The notes beneath the pieces were generated by a model. The model had not been told where the DNA came from. It saw only the letters and a program-made list of their open reading frames with translations, and did no database searches. A stretch of DNA of 12,956 bases from Peptococcaceae bacterium (GTDB lineage: Bacteria > Bacillota > Desulfitobacteriia > Desulfitobacteriales > Syntrophobotulaceae): assembly GCA_012523535.1 (NCBI GenBank), contig JAAYII010000077.1:1-12956 (forward strand), in the 5' to 3' direction. Position numbers and translations under genes: made by a program. Below, one piece after another: positions 1 through 7,183 of the stretch (position 1 is the first letter of the stretch; the number at the start of each line of letters is the position of its first letter).

Positions 1-401
1 GGACAACTCCCCCCTCCGAATGGCAGACCGTGTCCGTAAAGCAACCGACAGAAGAAGACCTCCGGCAGCTGGAATTTGTCTGGAAGGTTTGCAAACATGT
101 CAAATCCAACGCCATTGTGGTAGGCAAAGACTATCAAATTCTGGGCGTCGGCGCAGGGCAAATGAACAGGGTCGGTTCGGTTCAAATAGCCCTGGAGCAG
201 GCGGGAGAAAGAGTAAGAGACGGATATTTGGCTTCGGACGCTTTCTTCCCCTTTGCCGATTCTATTGAGCTCGCCCAGCGCTATGGCATTAAAGCAATCG
301 TCCAGCCGGGAGGATCGATTAGGGACCAGGAAGTAATCGAAGCTGCCGATAAAGCGGGAATAATCCTGGTGACTACCGGGCGGAGGCATTTTAAACATTA
401 A
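1..401 (+). CDS. purH: PurH C-terminal part (AICAR transformylase/IMP cyclohydrolase), 5' truncated
   Basis: This is the 3' end of a gene running in from before the window; the frame is open from base 3 to the TAA at 399-401. PurH carries out the last two steps of IMP synthesis in the cytosol: formylation of AICAR with 10-formyl-THF, then ring closure. Only the end of the transformylase domain is here. It shows the family's conserved C-terminal features: the VKSNAIV segment, the GAGQMNRV motif, the SDAFFPFADSIE segment, the VQPGGSIRDQEVIEAAD segment and the near-terminal TGRRHFKH ending. The GTG at 30 is an internal codon, not a start. The IMP cyclohydrolase domain and the main transformylase catalytic residues lie outside the window. 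The next gene is purD, the usual neighbour of purH in Firmicutes, 117 bases downstream. Identification is secure; only the true start is unknown. Confidence 0.96.
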   Translation, partial: TTPPSEWQTVSVKQPTEEDLRQLEFVWKVCKHVKSNAIVVGKDYQILGVGAGQMNRVGSVQIALEQAGERVRDGYLASDAFFPFADSIELAQRYGIKAIVQPGGSIRDQEVIEAADKAGIILVTTGRRHFKH

Positions 402-418
402 AGTGTGGTTTTTATCGG

Positions 419-472
419 AACATGATCATGTTGGAGCCTGATCATTGTTTGGACCTGATCATTGTTCAGGGA
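419..472. repeat. Three TGATCAT-centred short repeats in the purH-purD spacer
   Basis: The spacer between purH and purD contains TGATCAT at 423-429, 439-445 and 456-462, each followed by a similar GTT(T)GGA/CAGG-type tail, giving an imperfect tandem unit of 16-17 bases. The first copy sits inside a perfect 14-base palindrome, AACATGATCATGTT (419-432). The last copy can form a small hairpin, CCTGA/TCAGG (454-470). There is no T-run, so it does not look like a terminator. It could be a protein binding site, an RNA processing element or a decayed simple repeat; the role is unknown. Confidence 0.6.
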
Positions 473-518
473 TCGGCAAATGTTTGCGGAAAGGATTAAA
501 GTTTAGGTGGTTGGTGGC

Positions 519-1793
519 ATGAAAGGAAAAAGAATTTTAGTTGTGGGTTCGGGCGGCAGGGAGCATGCCTTGGCTTGGAAGATCGCCCAAAGTCCTCTTT
601 GCGCCGATTTGTTTGTTGCTCCGGGCAATGCCGGCACGGAGAAATGGAATGTACCTATTAAAGCCAATGACATCCAAGGACTTTTGCAATTCGCCAAGCA
701 AGAGGCCATTGATTTAACGGTGGTGGGGCCGGAGGAACCTTTAAGCTTGGGGATTGTCGATGCCTTTGAGGCCGAGGGCATAACTATTTTCGGGCCCACG
801 GAGAAGGCTGCCCGCTTGGAGAGCAGCAAAGCCTTGGCCAAAGCCGTGATGAAAGAAGCCCGGGTCCCTACCGCCGAATACGAGATTTTTTCTTCTTTGG
901 ATGAAGCCAGGCGCTATATCGAAGTAAAGGGTGCGCCCATTGTCATTAAAGCCGACGGTTTAGCCGCCGGCAAGGGAGTTATAGTGGCCAACAGCAAGGA
1001 AGAGGCCTTGCAGGGTCTGGAGAAAATAATGGGCGGGGCCTTCGGTGAGGCAGGCCGGAAGGTTGTGATTGAGGAATGTCTGGAAGGACAAGAAGTCAGC
1101 CTGCTCTGTTTTTGCGATGGGTTTACGGCTTTGCCCATGGTGGCTGTCCAGGACCATAAGCGGGCTTTGGACGGCGACCGGGGATTAAATACCGGGGGAA
1201 TGGGAACCTACAGTCCTCCTCCTTTCTGGAGCAAAGAACTGGAAAAAGAAGTTATGGATAAAATTGCCCTGCCTACTTTGGCCTTGATGCGCCAAAAGGG
1301 AACTCCGTTTAAAGGTGTGCTTTTCCTGGGACTGATGCTGACCGCCCAGGGACCTAAAGTCCTGGAATATAATGTGCGCTTCGGCGATCCGGAAACTCAG
1401 GTTATCATGACTCTTCTGAAGTCGGACCTGGTGCCCGTTTTAGAGGCCTGCATTCAAGGCAGGCTGCAGGAAACGAAAATTGATTGGCTGGATGAGACTG
1501 CAGTATGTGTCGTCATGGCGGCTCCCGGTTACCCGGGAAGTTACCCCCAGGGCATTCCTCTGGGTTTTCCGGAGATTACATCTTCACAAGAGATTATTTT
1601 CCATGCCGGTACCTCCAGAGGAGCTCAGGGAATTGTGAGTTCGGGGGGTAGGGTTTTAGGTGTTGTGGGCCGAGGGGAATCCCTTGTGGCAGCGAGGGAA
1701 AGAGCATACGGTCTGATTAAGAGAATCGATTTCCCTGGCGCCCATTACCGGACTGACATCGGTTGGCAGGGCTTGAATCAAAAAAAGGATTAG
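519..1793 (+). CDS. purD: Phosphoribosylamine-glycine ligase (GAR synthetase)
   Basis: PurD joins glycine to 5-phosphoribosylamine with ATP to give GAR, the second step of de novo purine synthesis, in the cytosol. The 424-residue product has the normal family length. The N-terminal domain opens with the VGSGGREHAL motif (residues about 9-18). The ATP-grasp domain shows VIKADGLAAGKGV (from about residue 142), the NTGGMGTYSPPPF loop, and the metal/substrate motif FGDPETQV near residue 290. A GTG at 507 is in frame, but the ATG at 519 is preferred: AGGTGG (505-510) lies 8 bases upstream of it, and the protein then starts MKGKRILVVGSGG as is typical. It follows purH and is followed by a strong terminator, so it is probably the last gene of a pur operon. 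The sequence looks intact. Confidence 0.97.
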   Translation: MKGKRILVVGSGGREHALAWKIAQSPLCADLFVAPGNAGTEKWNVPIKANDIQGLLQFAKQEAIDLTVVGPEEPLSLGIVDAFEAEGITIFGPTEKAARLESSKALAKAVMKEARVPTAEYEIFSSLDEARRYIEVKGAPIVIKADGLAAGKGVIVANSKEEALQGLEKIMGGAFGEAGRKVVIEECLEGQEVSLLCFCDGFTALPMVAVQDHKRALDGDRGLNTGGMGTYSPPPFWSKELEKEVMDKIALPTLALMRQKGTPFKGVLFLGLMLTAQGPKVLEYNVRFGDPETQVIMTLLKSDLVPVLEACIQGRLQETKIDWLDETAVCVVMAAPGYPGSYPQGIPLGFPEITSSQEIIFHAGTSRGAQGIVSSGGRVLGVVGRGESLVAARERAYGLIKRIDFPGAHYRTDIGWQGLNQKKD

Positions 1794-1843
1794 CTTTTAA
1801 TTCTGATTATCAATAGTAGTACAAGCTTATCTTAGTATAAGAT

Positions 1844-1892
1844 TTTCGATAAAAATGTGACTTTCAAAAAATATAAGTCTTTCGATAAAAAT
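1844..1892. repeat. Pair of short direct repeats (TTTCGATAAAAAT)
   Basis: The 13-base sequence TTTCGATAAAAAT occurs at 1844-1856 and again at 1880-1892, 36 bases apart, in the AT-rich stretch between purD and its terminator. It could be a chance product of AT-rich DNA or a remnant of a small duplication. No function is evident. Confidence 0.4.
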
Positions 1893-1898
1893 AAAAGT

Positions 1899-1938
1899 AA
1901 AAGGTATTGCCAGATGTGCTTGGCAATACCTTTTATTT
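1899..1938 (+). terminator. Rho-independent terminator after purD
   Basis: A perfect 14-base inverted repeat, AAAAGGTATTGCCA (1899-1912) and TGGCAATACCTTTT (1921-1934), encloses an 8-base loop and runs into ATTTT. The A-rich stem foot upstream means it could also work on the minus strand. It separates the purine operon from the regulator gene. Confidence 0.85.
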
Positions 1939-2132
1939 TGGCGAGTCTTTTTATTAGTTGGCATACCGAGGTGTATACTTACATTAATTATATATTATGG
2001 TAAAATAAATTTGTAAAGTTTAGCAGGTCGGATTTATTAGCAACAATTGAATTATCCAAGTCGTAAAGGCCATTAAATTGTCTGCGACGCCTCTTCGGAT
2101 TTGTACTTTAAAAAACCGTGGAGTGATAAAAT
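1939..2132 (+). promoter_or_regulatory. Leader/promoter region of the MocR-type regulator
   Basis: This 194-base gap between the purD terminator and the regulator start holds no gene that I can support. The best sigma-A-like promoter candidate is TTACAT (1979-1984), a 16-base spacer, and TAAAAT (2001-2006); this is a by-eye match of moderate quality. Just upstream is TGTATAC (1972-1978), resembling TGTATATAC at 3722-3730 before the transporter gene, so a shared operator is possible but unproven. Translation starts from GGAG at 2120-2123, 9 bases before the ATG. Confidence 0.4.
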
Positions 2133-3614
2133 ATGAAAAAATATGAAGAAGTTATGCAGAGAATTATTAATTTGATCCATCAGGGATCTTTAAGGAAAGA
2201 GGATCGTTTACCTTCTATTCGATCCATGGCCAGGCAAATGAACATTAGTACCATGACTGTTTTGGAAGGGTACATACAGCTGGAGAGACTTGGTTTAATT
2301 CAAAGTCGGCCGCAAAGCGGGTTTTATGTGATCGCAGAAGAGCCATATTCTTCAAAGACAATTAATAATCAGGCTTTTGAAGCCCGGGCTCTGAAGTTCG
2401 AGCAGGAATATTCCCAAGCAGGCCTGTCTGTCAAATCGGGAGTAGTGCCCGAGCCGGTCCAGCAATTTGCGCCCCATCATATGAAAAATGTGGATTTGCC
2501 TTTGGGCGATTCGTCCCCCAATCCTTTGTTTTTCCCCAATAAAGCCTTAAGCAGGCGTTTGGCCCGCGTAGCCAATAACTACGCCAACGTTATCAATAAC
2601 TATGCCGTTGATACGGACTGTGAAGAACTGGTAGAAATGATTTTAAAATTAATGAACAGATGGGATTGCGTGGCCCATAGAAATGAAATCCTGATTATTA
2701 ACGGGGGAACCCAAGCCCTGATGTCCGCATTAAGAATTTTAACCCGTCCGGGTGATCTGGTGGCCGTAGAATCACCAGGGTACCCCGGTTTTTATTATTT
2801 ATTAAACTTTTTCGGCTTACGGGCCTTGGAGATTCCTACCGATCCCAGAAAGGGTTTGGATGTGGACAGGTTGCTTTCTTTTTTGGAAAAAGGGATTCGG
2901 CCTGCCTGCCTGCTTTTTTCCTCCAATTTTTCCGTGCCTACGGGGGCGTTGATGCCGGATAAGGCAAAAGAGTTCCTGGCTCAAATTTGCCAACGTTACA
3001 AACTGCCGGTTATTGAGGATGATACTTTCGGAGAACTCTATTTCGGGCCATCCCGGCCCCTGCCTCTAAAGGCCTTTATGCCGGCAAATGTCATATATGT
3101 AGGGAGTTTCAGCAAGATTTTGGCTCCGGGATTCAGGGTAGCCTGGTTGGCTGCCGGGCCTTATGTGGAGGAAGTTGAGCGCATTATGTTAAGAATTACT
3201 CCTTTGGCTGTTCAACTGACTGTGGCTTCTTTCTTGCAAGACGGAGGAATGCGCAGGCATTTGCACCGGTTGCGGCAACAATATAAAGAAAATATTTGCA
3301 AATTTCGCAATTCCGTATCCCACTATTTTCCGGAAGGCACTAAAATCACGGATCCGCAGGGAGGACAGTTTCTCTGGGTTGAACTGCCTGAAGAATTTGA
3401 CACTGTGCAACTATTCCCCTTAGCCAAAAAATTGGGGATGTCATTTAACCCCGGGATTCAGTTTTCGGCAAGCCACAGCCGGTATAGAAATTGCCTGGGC
3501 CTTAATTGCAGCACGGTAAAATGGAGCGAAGAGGTGGACAAGGTGCTGCAAAGTTTTGGGCAGCTATTATCTGGTACTGTTTATCGAGCTAATGCCAAGC
3601 TAAAGGTTATATAA
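2133..3614 (+). CDS. MocR/PdxR-type transcription regulator (GntR winged helix fused to aminotransferase-like domain)
   Basis: This 493-residue protein has the MocR architecture. Residues about 1-70 form a GntR-type winged helix, with the LPSIRSMARQMNISTMTVLE recognition region and the RPQSGFYV wing. Residues about 120-480 are a fold-type I PLP aminotransferase-like domain. Visible PLP features are NGGTQALMSALR, ESPGYPGFYYLL, the EDD acidic motif (residues 295-297) and the Schiff-base lysine K328 in SFSKILAPGFRVAW. After the acidic motif the residues are T298-F299, where related aminotransferases usually carry a tyrosine contacting the PLP ring oxygen; this may mean that binding is kept and catalysis weakened. 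Family members (GabR, PdxR, TauR) bind an amino-acid or PLP-derived ligand and control adjacent genes. No pdxS/pdxT is present here, so pyridoxal control is not indicated; the transporter and flavoprotein cluster 261 bases downstream is the likely target by position. ATG 2133 has a good RBS. A pure aminotransferase role is less likely. Confidence 0.9.
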   Translation: MKKYEEVMQRIINLIHQGSLRKEDRLPSIRSMARQMNISTMTVLEGYIQLERLGLIQSRPQSGFYVIAEEPYSSKTINNQAFEARALKFEQEYSQAGLSVKSGVVPEPVQQFAPHHMKNVDLPLGDSSPNPLFFPNKALSRRLARVANNYANVINNYAVDTDCEELVEMILKLMNRWDCVAHRNEILIINGGTQALMSALRILTRPGDLVAVESPGYPGFYYLLNFFGLRALEIPTDPRKGLDVDRLLSFLEKGIRPACLLFSSNFSVPTGALMPDKAKEFLAQICQRYKLPVIEDDTFGELYFGPSRPLPLKAFMPANVIYVGSFSKILAPGFRVAWLAAGPYVEEVERIMLRITPLAVQLTVASFLQDGGMRRHLHRLRQQYKENICKFRNSVSHYFPEGTKITDPQGGQFLWVELPEEFDTVQLFPLAKKLGMSFNPGIQFSASHSRYRNCLGLNCSTVKWSEEVDKVLQSFGQLLSGTVYRANAKLKVI

Positions 3615-3649
3615 GGATATAATGCCTTGGAAAATCATTAACTGTTTAT

Positions 3650-3675
3650 AGGTCTTAAGACCTTATTTTTTTTTT
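3650..3675 (+). terminator. Probable terminator after the MocR-type gene
   Basis: A perfect palindrome, AGGTCTTAAGACCT (3650-3663), is followed by TA and a run of ten T. The hairpin is short (5-bp stem, 4-base loop) but the T-tract is strong. It probably separates the regulator from the transporter unit, although leaky read-through is possible. Confidence 0.6.
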
Positions 3676-3875
3676 ATATTTTTCTTTCGGTCAAACTGTT
3701 ATAGCCAACTTTTTAAGCAACTGTATATACGAATACTTTTTGGACCGGATATATATTTTTATTGATAACGATCTATGAAGCGAGATCAAAAAAGCGAGGT
3801 GGTTTGAGCCAAGAGAAGGCCGGTGCATAAGATTAATTCTTTGAGCAAAAGGAAAAGGAGGAAGGAGGAGACAAA
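3676..3875 (+). promoter_or_regulatory. Upstream region of the transporter-flavoprotein cluster, with tandem Shine-Dalgarno
   Basis: These 200 bases should contain the promoter of the accessory cluster, since a terminator lies just before. I see no clean -35/-10 pair. AT-rich elements at 3747-3762 and TTGGAC at 3740-3745 are weak candidates. TGTATATAC (3722-3730) echoes TGTATAC before the regulator gene. At the 3' end two exact AAGGAGG copies stand in tandem (3855-3861 and 3862-3868); the second is 7 bases from the GTG start, so translation of the transporter should be strong. Confidence 0.45.
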
Positions 3876-5123
3876 GTGAAAGTAAAAACTTACCAGATAA
3901 CTGTTGGTATCTTGTTCGCGATTACTTGGGGACTTGTATTGCTGGACAGGAACGCAATTACCTTTTTGTTTCCGGTATTAATGGAGGAATTTGGCCTGAA
4001 CAATGCCCAGACAGGTCAAATTGTTATGTTTACGGGGATTGGATTCTTCTTGTCTTCACTTTTGCTTACTCCGTTTGCGGATAAAACGGGCAAGAAAAAG
4101 GCATGGTTAATACCCTTAATTCTGTTAACAGGTATTTTTTCCGGAGGTACTGCAATTGCGGCAGGATTATTGGCTTTTGTAATTATTCGTTTCTTTGTAG
4201 GTGTTGCTGAGGGTCCCCTTTACCCCTTGATGACTTCGACCCTGAAAGTTCAGGGAGAACCTAAGATGTTTGCTACTTACGTTGGTTGGTTCCAGCTGGC
4301 CATTGGAATACTTGCCATGATTTTGGGACCGACGATAACCATCCAGTTGGCAATTCATTTAAACTGGCAATATTCCTTTATTCTAATTAGTTTGCCAACG
4401 GTAATAGTGGGAATAATTATTTGGTCCATTATGAGGGAAGTCACACCTGAAGAACTGAAAGAGGCAGCTGATCCCGGAACGGAAGCGGTTAGTGACACCA
4501 TGAGATGGAAAGACGTGCCGAAGGTTTTCACTTATCGAAACTGCACCTTGTCTTTTATAGCCAACGTCTTGGTAATGATCGGTTTTTGGGGTGTGGTAAG
4601 CTTTGGCACCACTTACTGGGTAAATGAAGGAGGACTTTCCTTATCCCGTACAGGGTTTATGTCTTCGGCTTCAGGTATTGTCAGCTTGGTTTGGTCAGTT
4701 GTGATTCCTATTCTTTGTGATCGTCTGGGGCGCAAACCTAGTGCTTCTATTTTAACTTGTTTTATTGCCTTGGCCATGTTTATTATCTATCTCACCAGCG
4801 GTATCTTAGGCCAGCTTTTCTATATTCTGGTGCTCGGCTGCTGCGGTTTTGTTTCTGTCCTGTTTGTGGCAATTATTTGTCAGGAATCAGTGCCGCCCAT
4901 GATAGCAGCGACGACGACCGCTATCGGTATGGCTATTGGCGAATTGTTCGGGACAGCGATTGCTCCCCGTGTTTTGGGATCGATCGGCGATATGTATGGA
5001 CTCAGGACTATTTTCCTTGTAGCCACAATTACCAACCTTATAGCCTTTATTCTAACCTTTGCTTTGAAAGAAACCCGTAAACCTAAGATCGAAAAACAAC
5101 AAGTAGATCAAGTATCGGCGTAA
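3876..5123 (+). CDS. Major facilitator superfamily transporter, resembling the anion:cation symporter type
   Basis: This 415-residue integral membrane protein shows the usual MFS layout of about 12 hydrophobic helices with a charged central loop (about residues 188-215). TM1 ends in LLDRNAITFLFP, similar to the DR-containing segment of organic-anion symporters. The MFS signature loop ADKTGKKK lies between TM2 and TM3 (residues 68-75), and its second-half counterpart CDRLGRKP lies between TM8 and TM9. TM4 carries RFFVGVAEGPLYPL. The start is GTG, chosen because AAGGAGG sits 7 bases upstream and no ATG fits. It is the first gene of the plus-strand cluster; the 138-base gap to the next gene contains two hairpins. 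In this setting it probably imports the substrate of the flavoproteins, perhaps an organic acid, but the substrate cannot be read from sequence. A role in export cannot be excluded. Confidence 0.9.
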   Translation: MKVKTYQITVGILFAITWGLVLLDRNAITFLFPVLMEEFGLNNAQTGQIVMFTGIGFFLSSLLLTPFADKTGKKKAWLIPLILLTGIFSGGTAIAAGLLAFVIIRFFVGVAEGPLYPLMTSTLKVQGEPKMFATYVGWFQLAIGILAMILGPTITIQLAIHLNWQYSFILISLPTVIVGIIIWSIMREVTPEELKEAADPGTEAVSDTMRWKDVPKVFTYRNCTLSFIANVLVMIGFWGVVSFGTTYWVNEGGLSLSRTGFMSSASGIVSLVWSVVIPILCDRLGRKPSASILTCFIALAMFIIYLTSGILGQLFYILVLGCCGFVSVLFVAIICQESVPPMIAATTTAIGMAIGELFGTAIAPRVLGSIGDMYGLRTIFLVATITNLIAFILTFALKETRKPKIEKQQVDQVSA

Positions 5124-5168
5124 TATTGTTAAACATGAAATGTTGAAGGATGTTGTTAAGCTCTAAAT

Positions 5169-5210
5169 GCGGCCAATTGCTGTGCCTTTTGGCCGCTCTT
5201 GTAACATTTT
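5169..5210 (+). terminator. Intercistronic hairpin, possible partial terminator
   Basis: GCGGCCAA (5169-5176) and TTGGCCGC (5189-5196) form a perfect 8-bp GC-rich stem with a 12-base loop. The downstream tract TCTTGTAACATTTTT is only partly T-rich. It lies between the transporter and the first flavoprotein gene. It could be a leaky terminator lowering downstream expression, an mRNA stabiliser or an attenuator part. No convincing promoter follows before 5262, which favours read-through. Confidence 0.55.
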
Positions 5211-5218
5211 TAACCGGT

Positions 5219-5263
5219 ATCTGCTTGTTGAGTCTCCGCGAGAAAGGAGAGGAGAAAGCAGAT
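5219..5263 (+). promoter_or_regulatory. Leader hairpin covering the Shine-Dalgarno and start codon of the first flavoprotein gene
   Basis: ATCTGCTT (5219-5226) is exactly complementary to AAGCAGAT (5256-5263), which includes the first two bases of the ATG start. Inside, TCTCC (5233-5237) can pair with GGAGA at 5251-5255, directly next to the outer stem, or alternatively at 5246-5250. Both of these are the Shine-Dalgarno region. The folded form would hide the ribosome binding site and start codon with about 13 pairs and a 6-base bulge. This would suit translational control, though the trigger is unknown and the pairing could be fortuitous. Confidence 0.45.
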
Positions 5264-7159
5264 GGGTAACAAATATTATGAGCATATTTTCCAACCTATA
5301 AAAATCGGCCGTATGACGGTCAAAAACAGGTTGGAGACCGCACCGGCCGGCCCGTTCCTGGCCGATTTCAACGGTGATGTGACACGGGAACTCATCGAAT
5401 GGTATCGCAGGCTTGCCCGGGGAGGGGCCGGCATAGTTACGATCGGTGACAGCCCGGTGAAAAATGAAATGGAGACCCGTATCGGTCATGTTATTAATCT
5501 AGGCACGGATAAAATCGTCAATACCCTGTGTCGCTTGGCGGAAGTAATTCAAAGATACGGAGCCAAGGCTTCGATTGAATTGACTTATCATGTGAATCGA
5601 GCTCCGGCCCAAATGAGCCGGGAAGAAATCCGGACTTTGCGCCAGGATTTTGTCAATGCCGCTTGGCGTTGCTTGGGGGCCGGTATGGATATGATCATGA
5701 TCCATGGGGCACATGGGCAGGCCATCAGTCAATTCTTTTCACCGGTTAGAAATCAAAGGACCGATGAATACGGGGGTTCAACGGCCAACAGGGTCAGATT
5801 TATCAAAGAGATGCTTTCCGAGATCAGGGACAAAGTAGGCGATCGTCTGGCCATCGAATATCGTTTAAGCGGGGATGAATTGATCGAAGGAGGCTTGACT
5901 CTGGAAGATCAATTGGAATTTGCCGCTTTGATTGAAGACCAAGTAGACCTGTTCAATATTTCCGCGGCCCAGATATTCGATTTTGATACTTTGCCGCGCA
6001 TGTTTCCAACCGCCTATTATCCTCATGGGGTTAACGCTTACCTGGCCGCTGAATTTAAAAAAGTGTTAAAAACTCCCGTTACGGCCGTGGGGTCAATTGA
6101 TTTTGAATTGGCCGAAGAGATTTTGGCCAAGGAGCAAGCCGATATGGTGGCCATGCTGCGCGGGGTTATCGCCGACCCTGACTGTATTCGCAAGGCCAAG
6201 GAGGGTCGAAGCGAGGAAATAAGACCCTGTATACGCTGCAATCTTTGTATCGACCGTTTGCACTGGGGTTATCACTGGCCGGCCAGATGCGCCGTTAATC
6301 CTGTGACCGGAAGAGAAGCGGAGTTTTATAACTATCCTCTCCCCCTGGCCAAGAAAAAGGTAGTGGTGGTCGGAGGGGGGGCCGGCCGGCATGGAAGCTG
6401 CCCGGACTGCAGCCAAGTGCGGTCATCAGGTTGTGTTGTTGGAGAAAGAAGATCACCTGGGAGGACTCCTGAAAACAGCGGCCAACCCGCCCTTTAAAAA
6501 TGATTTGCGAGAATACCTGGCCTGGGCGGTTCGTACAACCTGCAGTACCCCCAATTTGGACATCAGGCTGTTAACCGAAGCCACCCCGGAAATTATTAAA
6601 AAAGAAAATCCTGACGTATTGATTGTGGCAATCGGTTCGGAACCGGTGATTCCCGCTGTTCCGGGCTGCGAAAAGGAAAAGGTGGTTTTGGCGGCGGATG
6701 TGAGTATGGGAACTGCTAAGGTCGGGAACAGGGTTGTGGTGGCCGGTGCCGGTTTGACCGGTTTGGAAACTGCCCTGCACTTGGCTCGGGAAGGCAAAAA
6801 TGTAACTGTTATTGATATGCTTTCTTGGGAGGAGATTCATGGTCCCTACCCGGCTATGAATTTAATCCATTTAAAGACAATGCTTAGGGGAGATCAAGCT
6901 TAACACTAAGTTGGAAGAGGTCACTGAGAAGGGAGCGATTGTGACCGATAAGCAACAAGTTCGGACAGAGCTTGGTTGTGATACGGTGGTTCTTGCTTTG
7001 GGCTACCGGCCAAGACAGGGAGTAATGGAGGAAATGCAAGACCTCGCTCCTGAAGTTATTTTTGTGGGCGATTGCACCAAAGAAAGAGGAACCTTGCAGA
7101 ATGCCGTTATGCAAGGCTTTAATGCCGCAATTGATATTGGATTGGACTTAAATATATAA
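5262..7159 (+). pseudogene. OYE/2-enoate reductase-type flavoprotein, first of three, with two frame breaks
   Basis: Read across two frame changes this gives about 631 residues, matching its neighbours (647 and 665). Residues about 1-320 form the FMN-binding OYE barrel, with HGAHGQ (148-153) and NQRTDEYGGS. A 4Fe-4S motif follows: C323, C326, C329, C343. Then come the FAD/NAD Rossmann parts VVVVGGG and GAGLTGLE, and the C-terminal VGDC motif. The frame breaks in the first Rossmann loop at a run of seven G (6375-6381): the first frame stops at 6497, whereas removing one G gives the expected GGGPAGMEAA. A second break lies near 6880-6890 before a stop at 6901-6903, and the last part reads on as GEIKLNTKLEEV to 7159. 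No other stop interrupts the gene. The first frame alone would still give an OYE barrel plus Fe-S domain. The family reduces activated C=C bonds using NAD(P)H; the substrate here is unknown. It is either a recent pseudogene or affected by sequence error. Start ATG 5262 has GGAG 7 bases upstream. Confidence 0.82.
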
Positions 7160-7183
7160 CTTCTTCATGGAAAGGGTGATTCT

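Noticed and set aside
2133..3614. Identification of the regulator as PdxR controlling pyridoxal synthesis
   Set aside because: The architecture fits, but no pdxS/pdxT genes are nearby and the neighbours form a different kind of pathway.
6391..6903. Separate 170-residue gene starting at ATG 6391
   Set aside because: Its start falls inside the GGGPAGMEAA motif and it has no ribosome binding site; it is the middle piece of the frame-broken flavoprotein gene.
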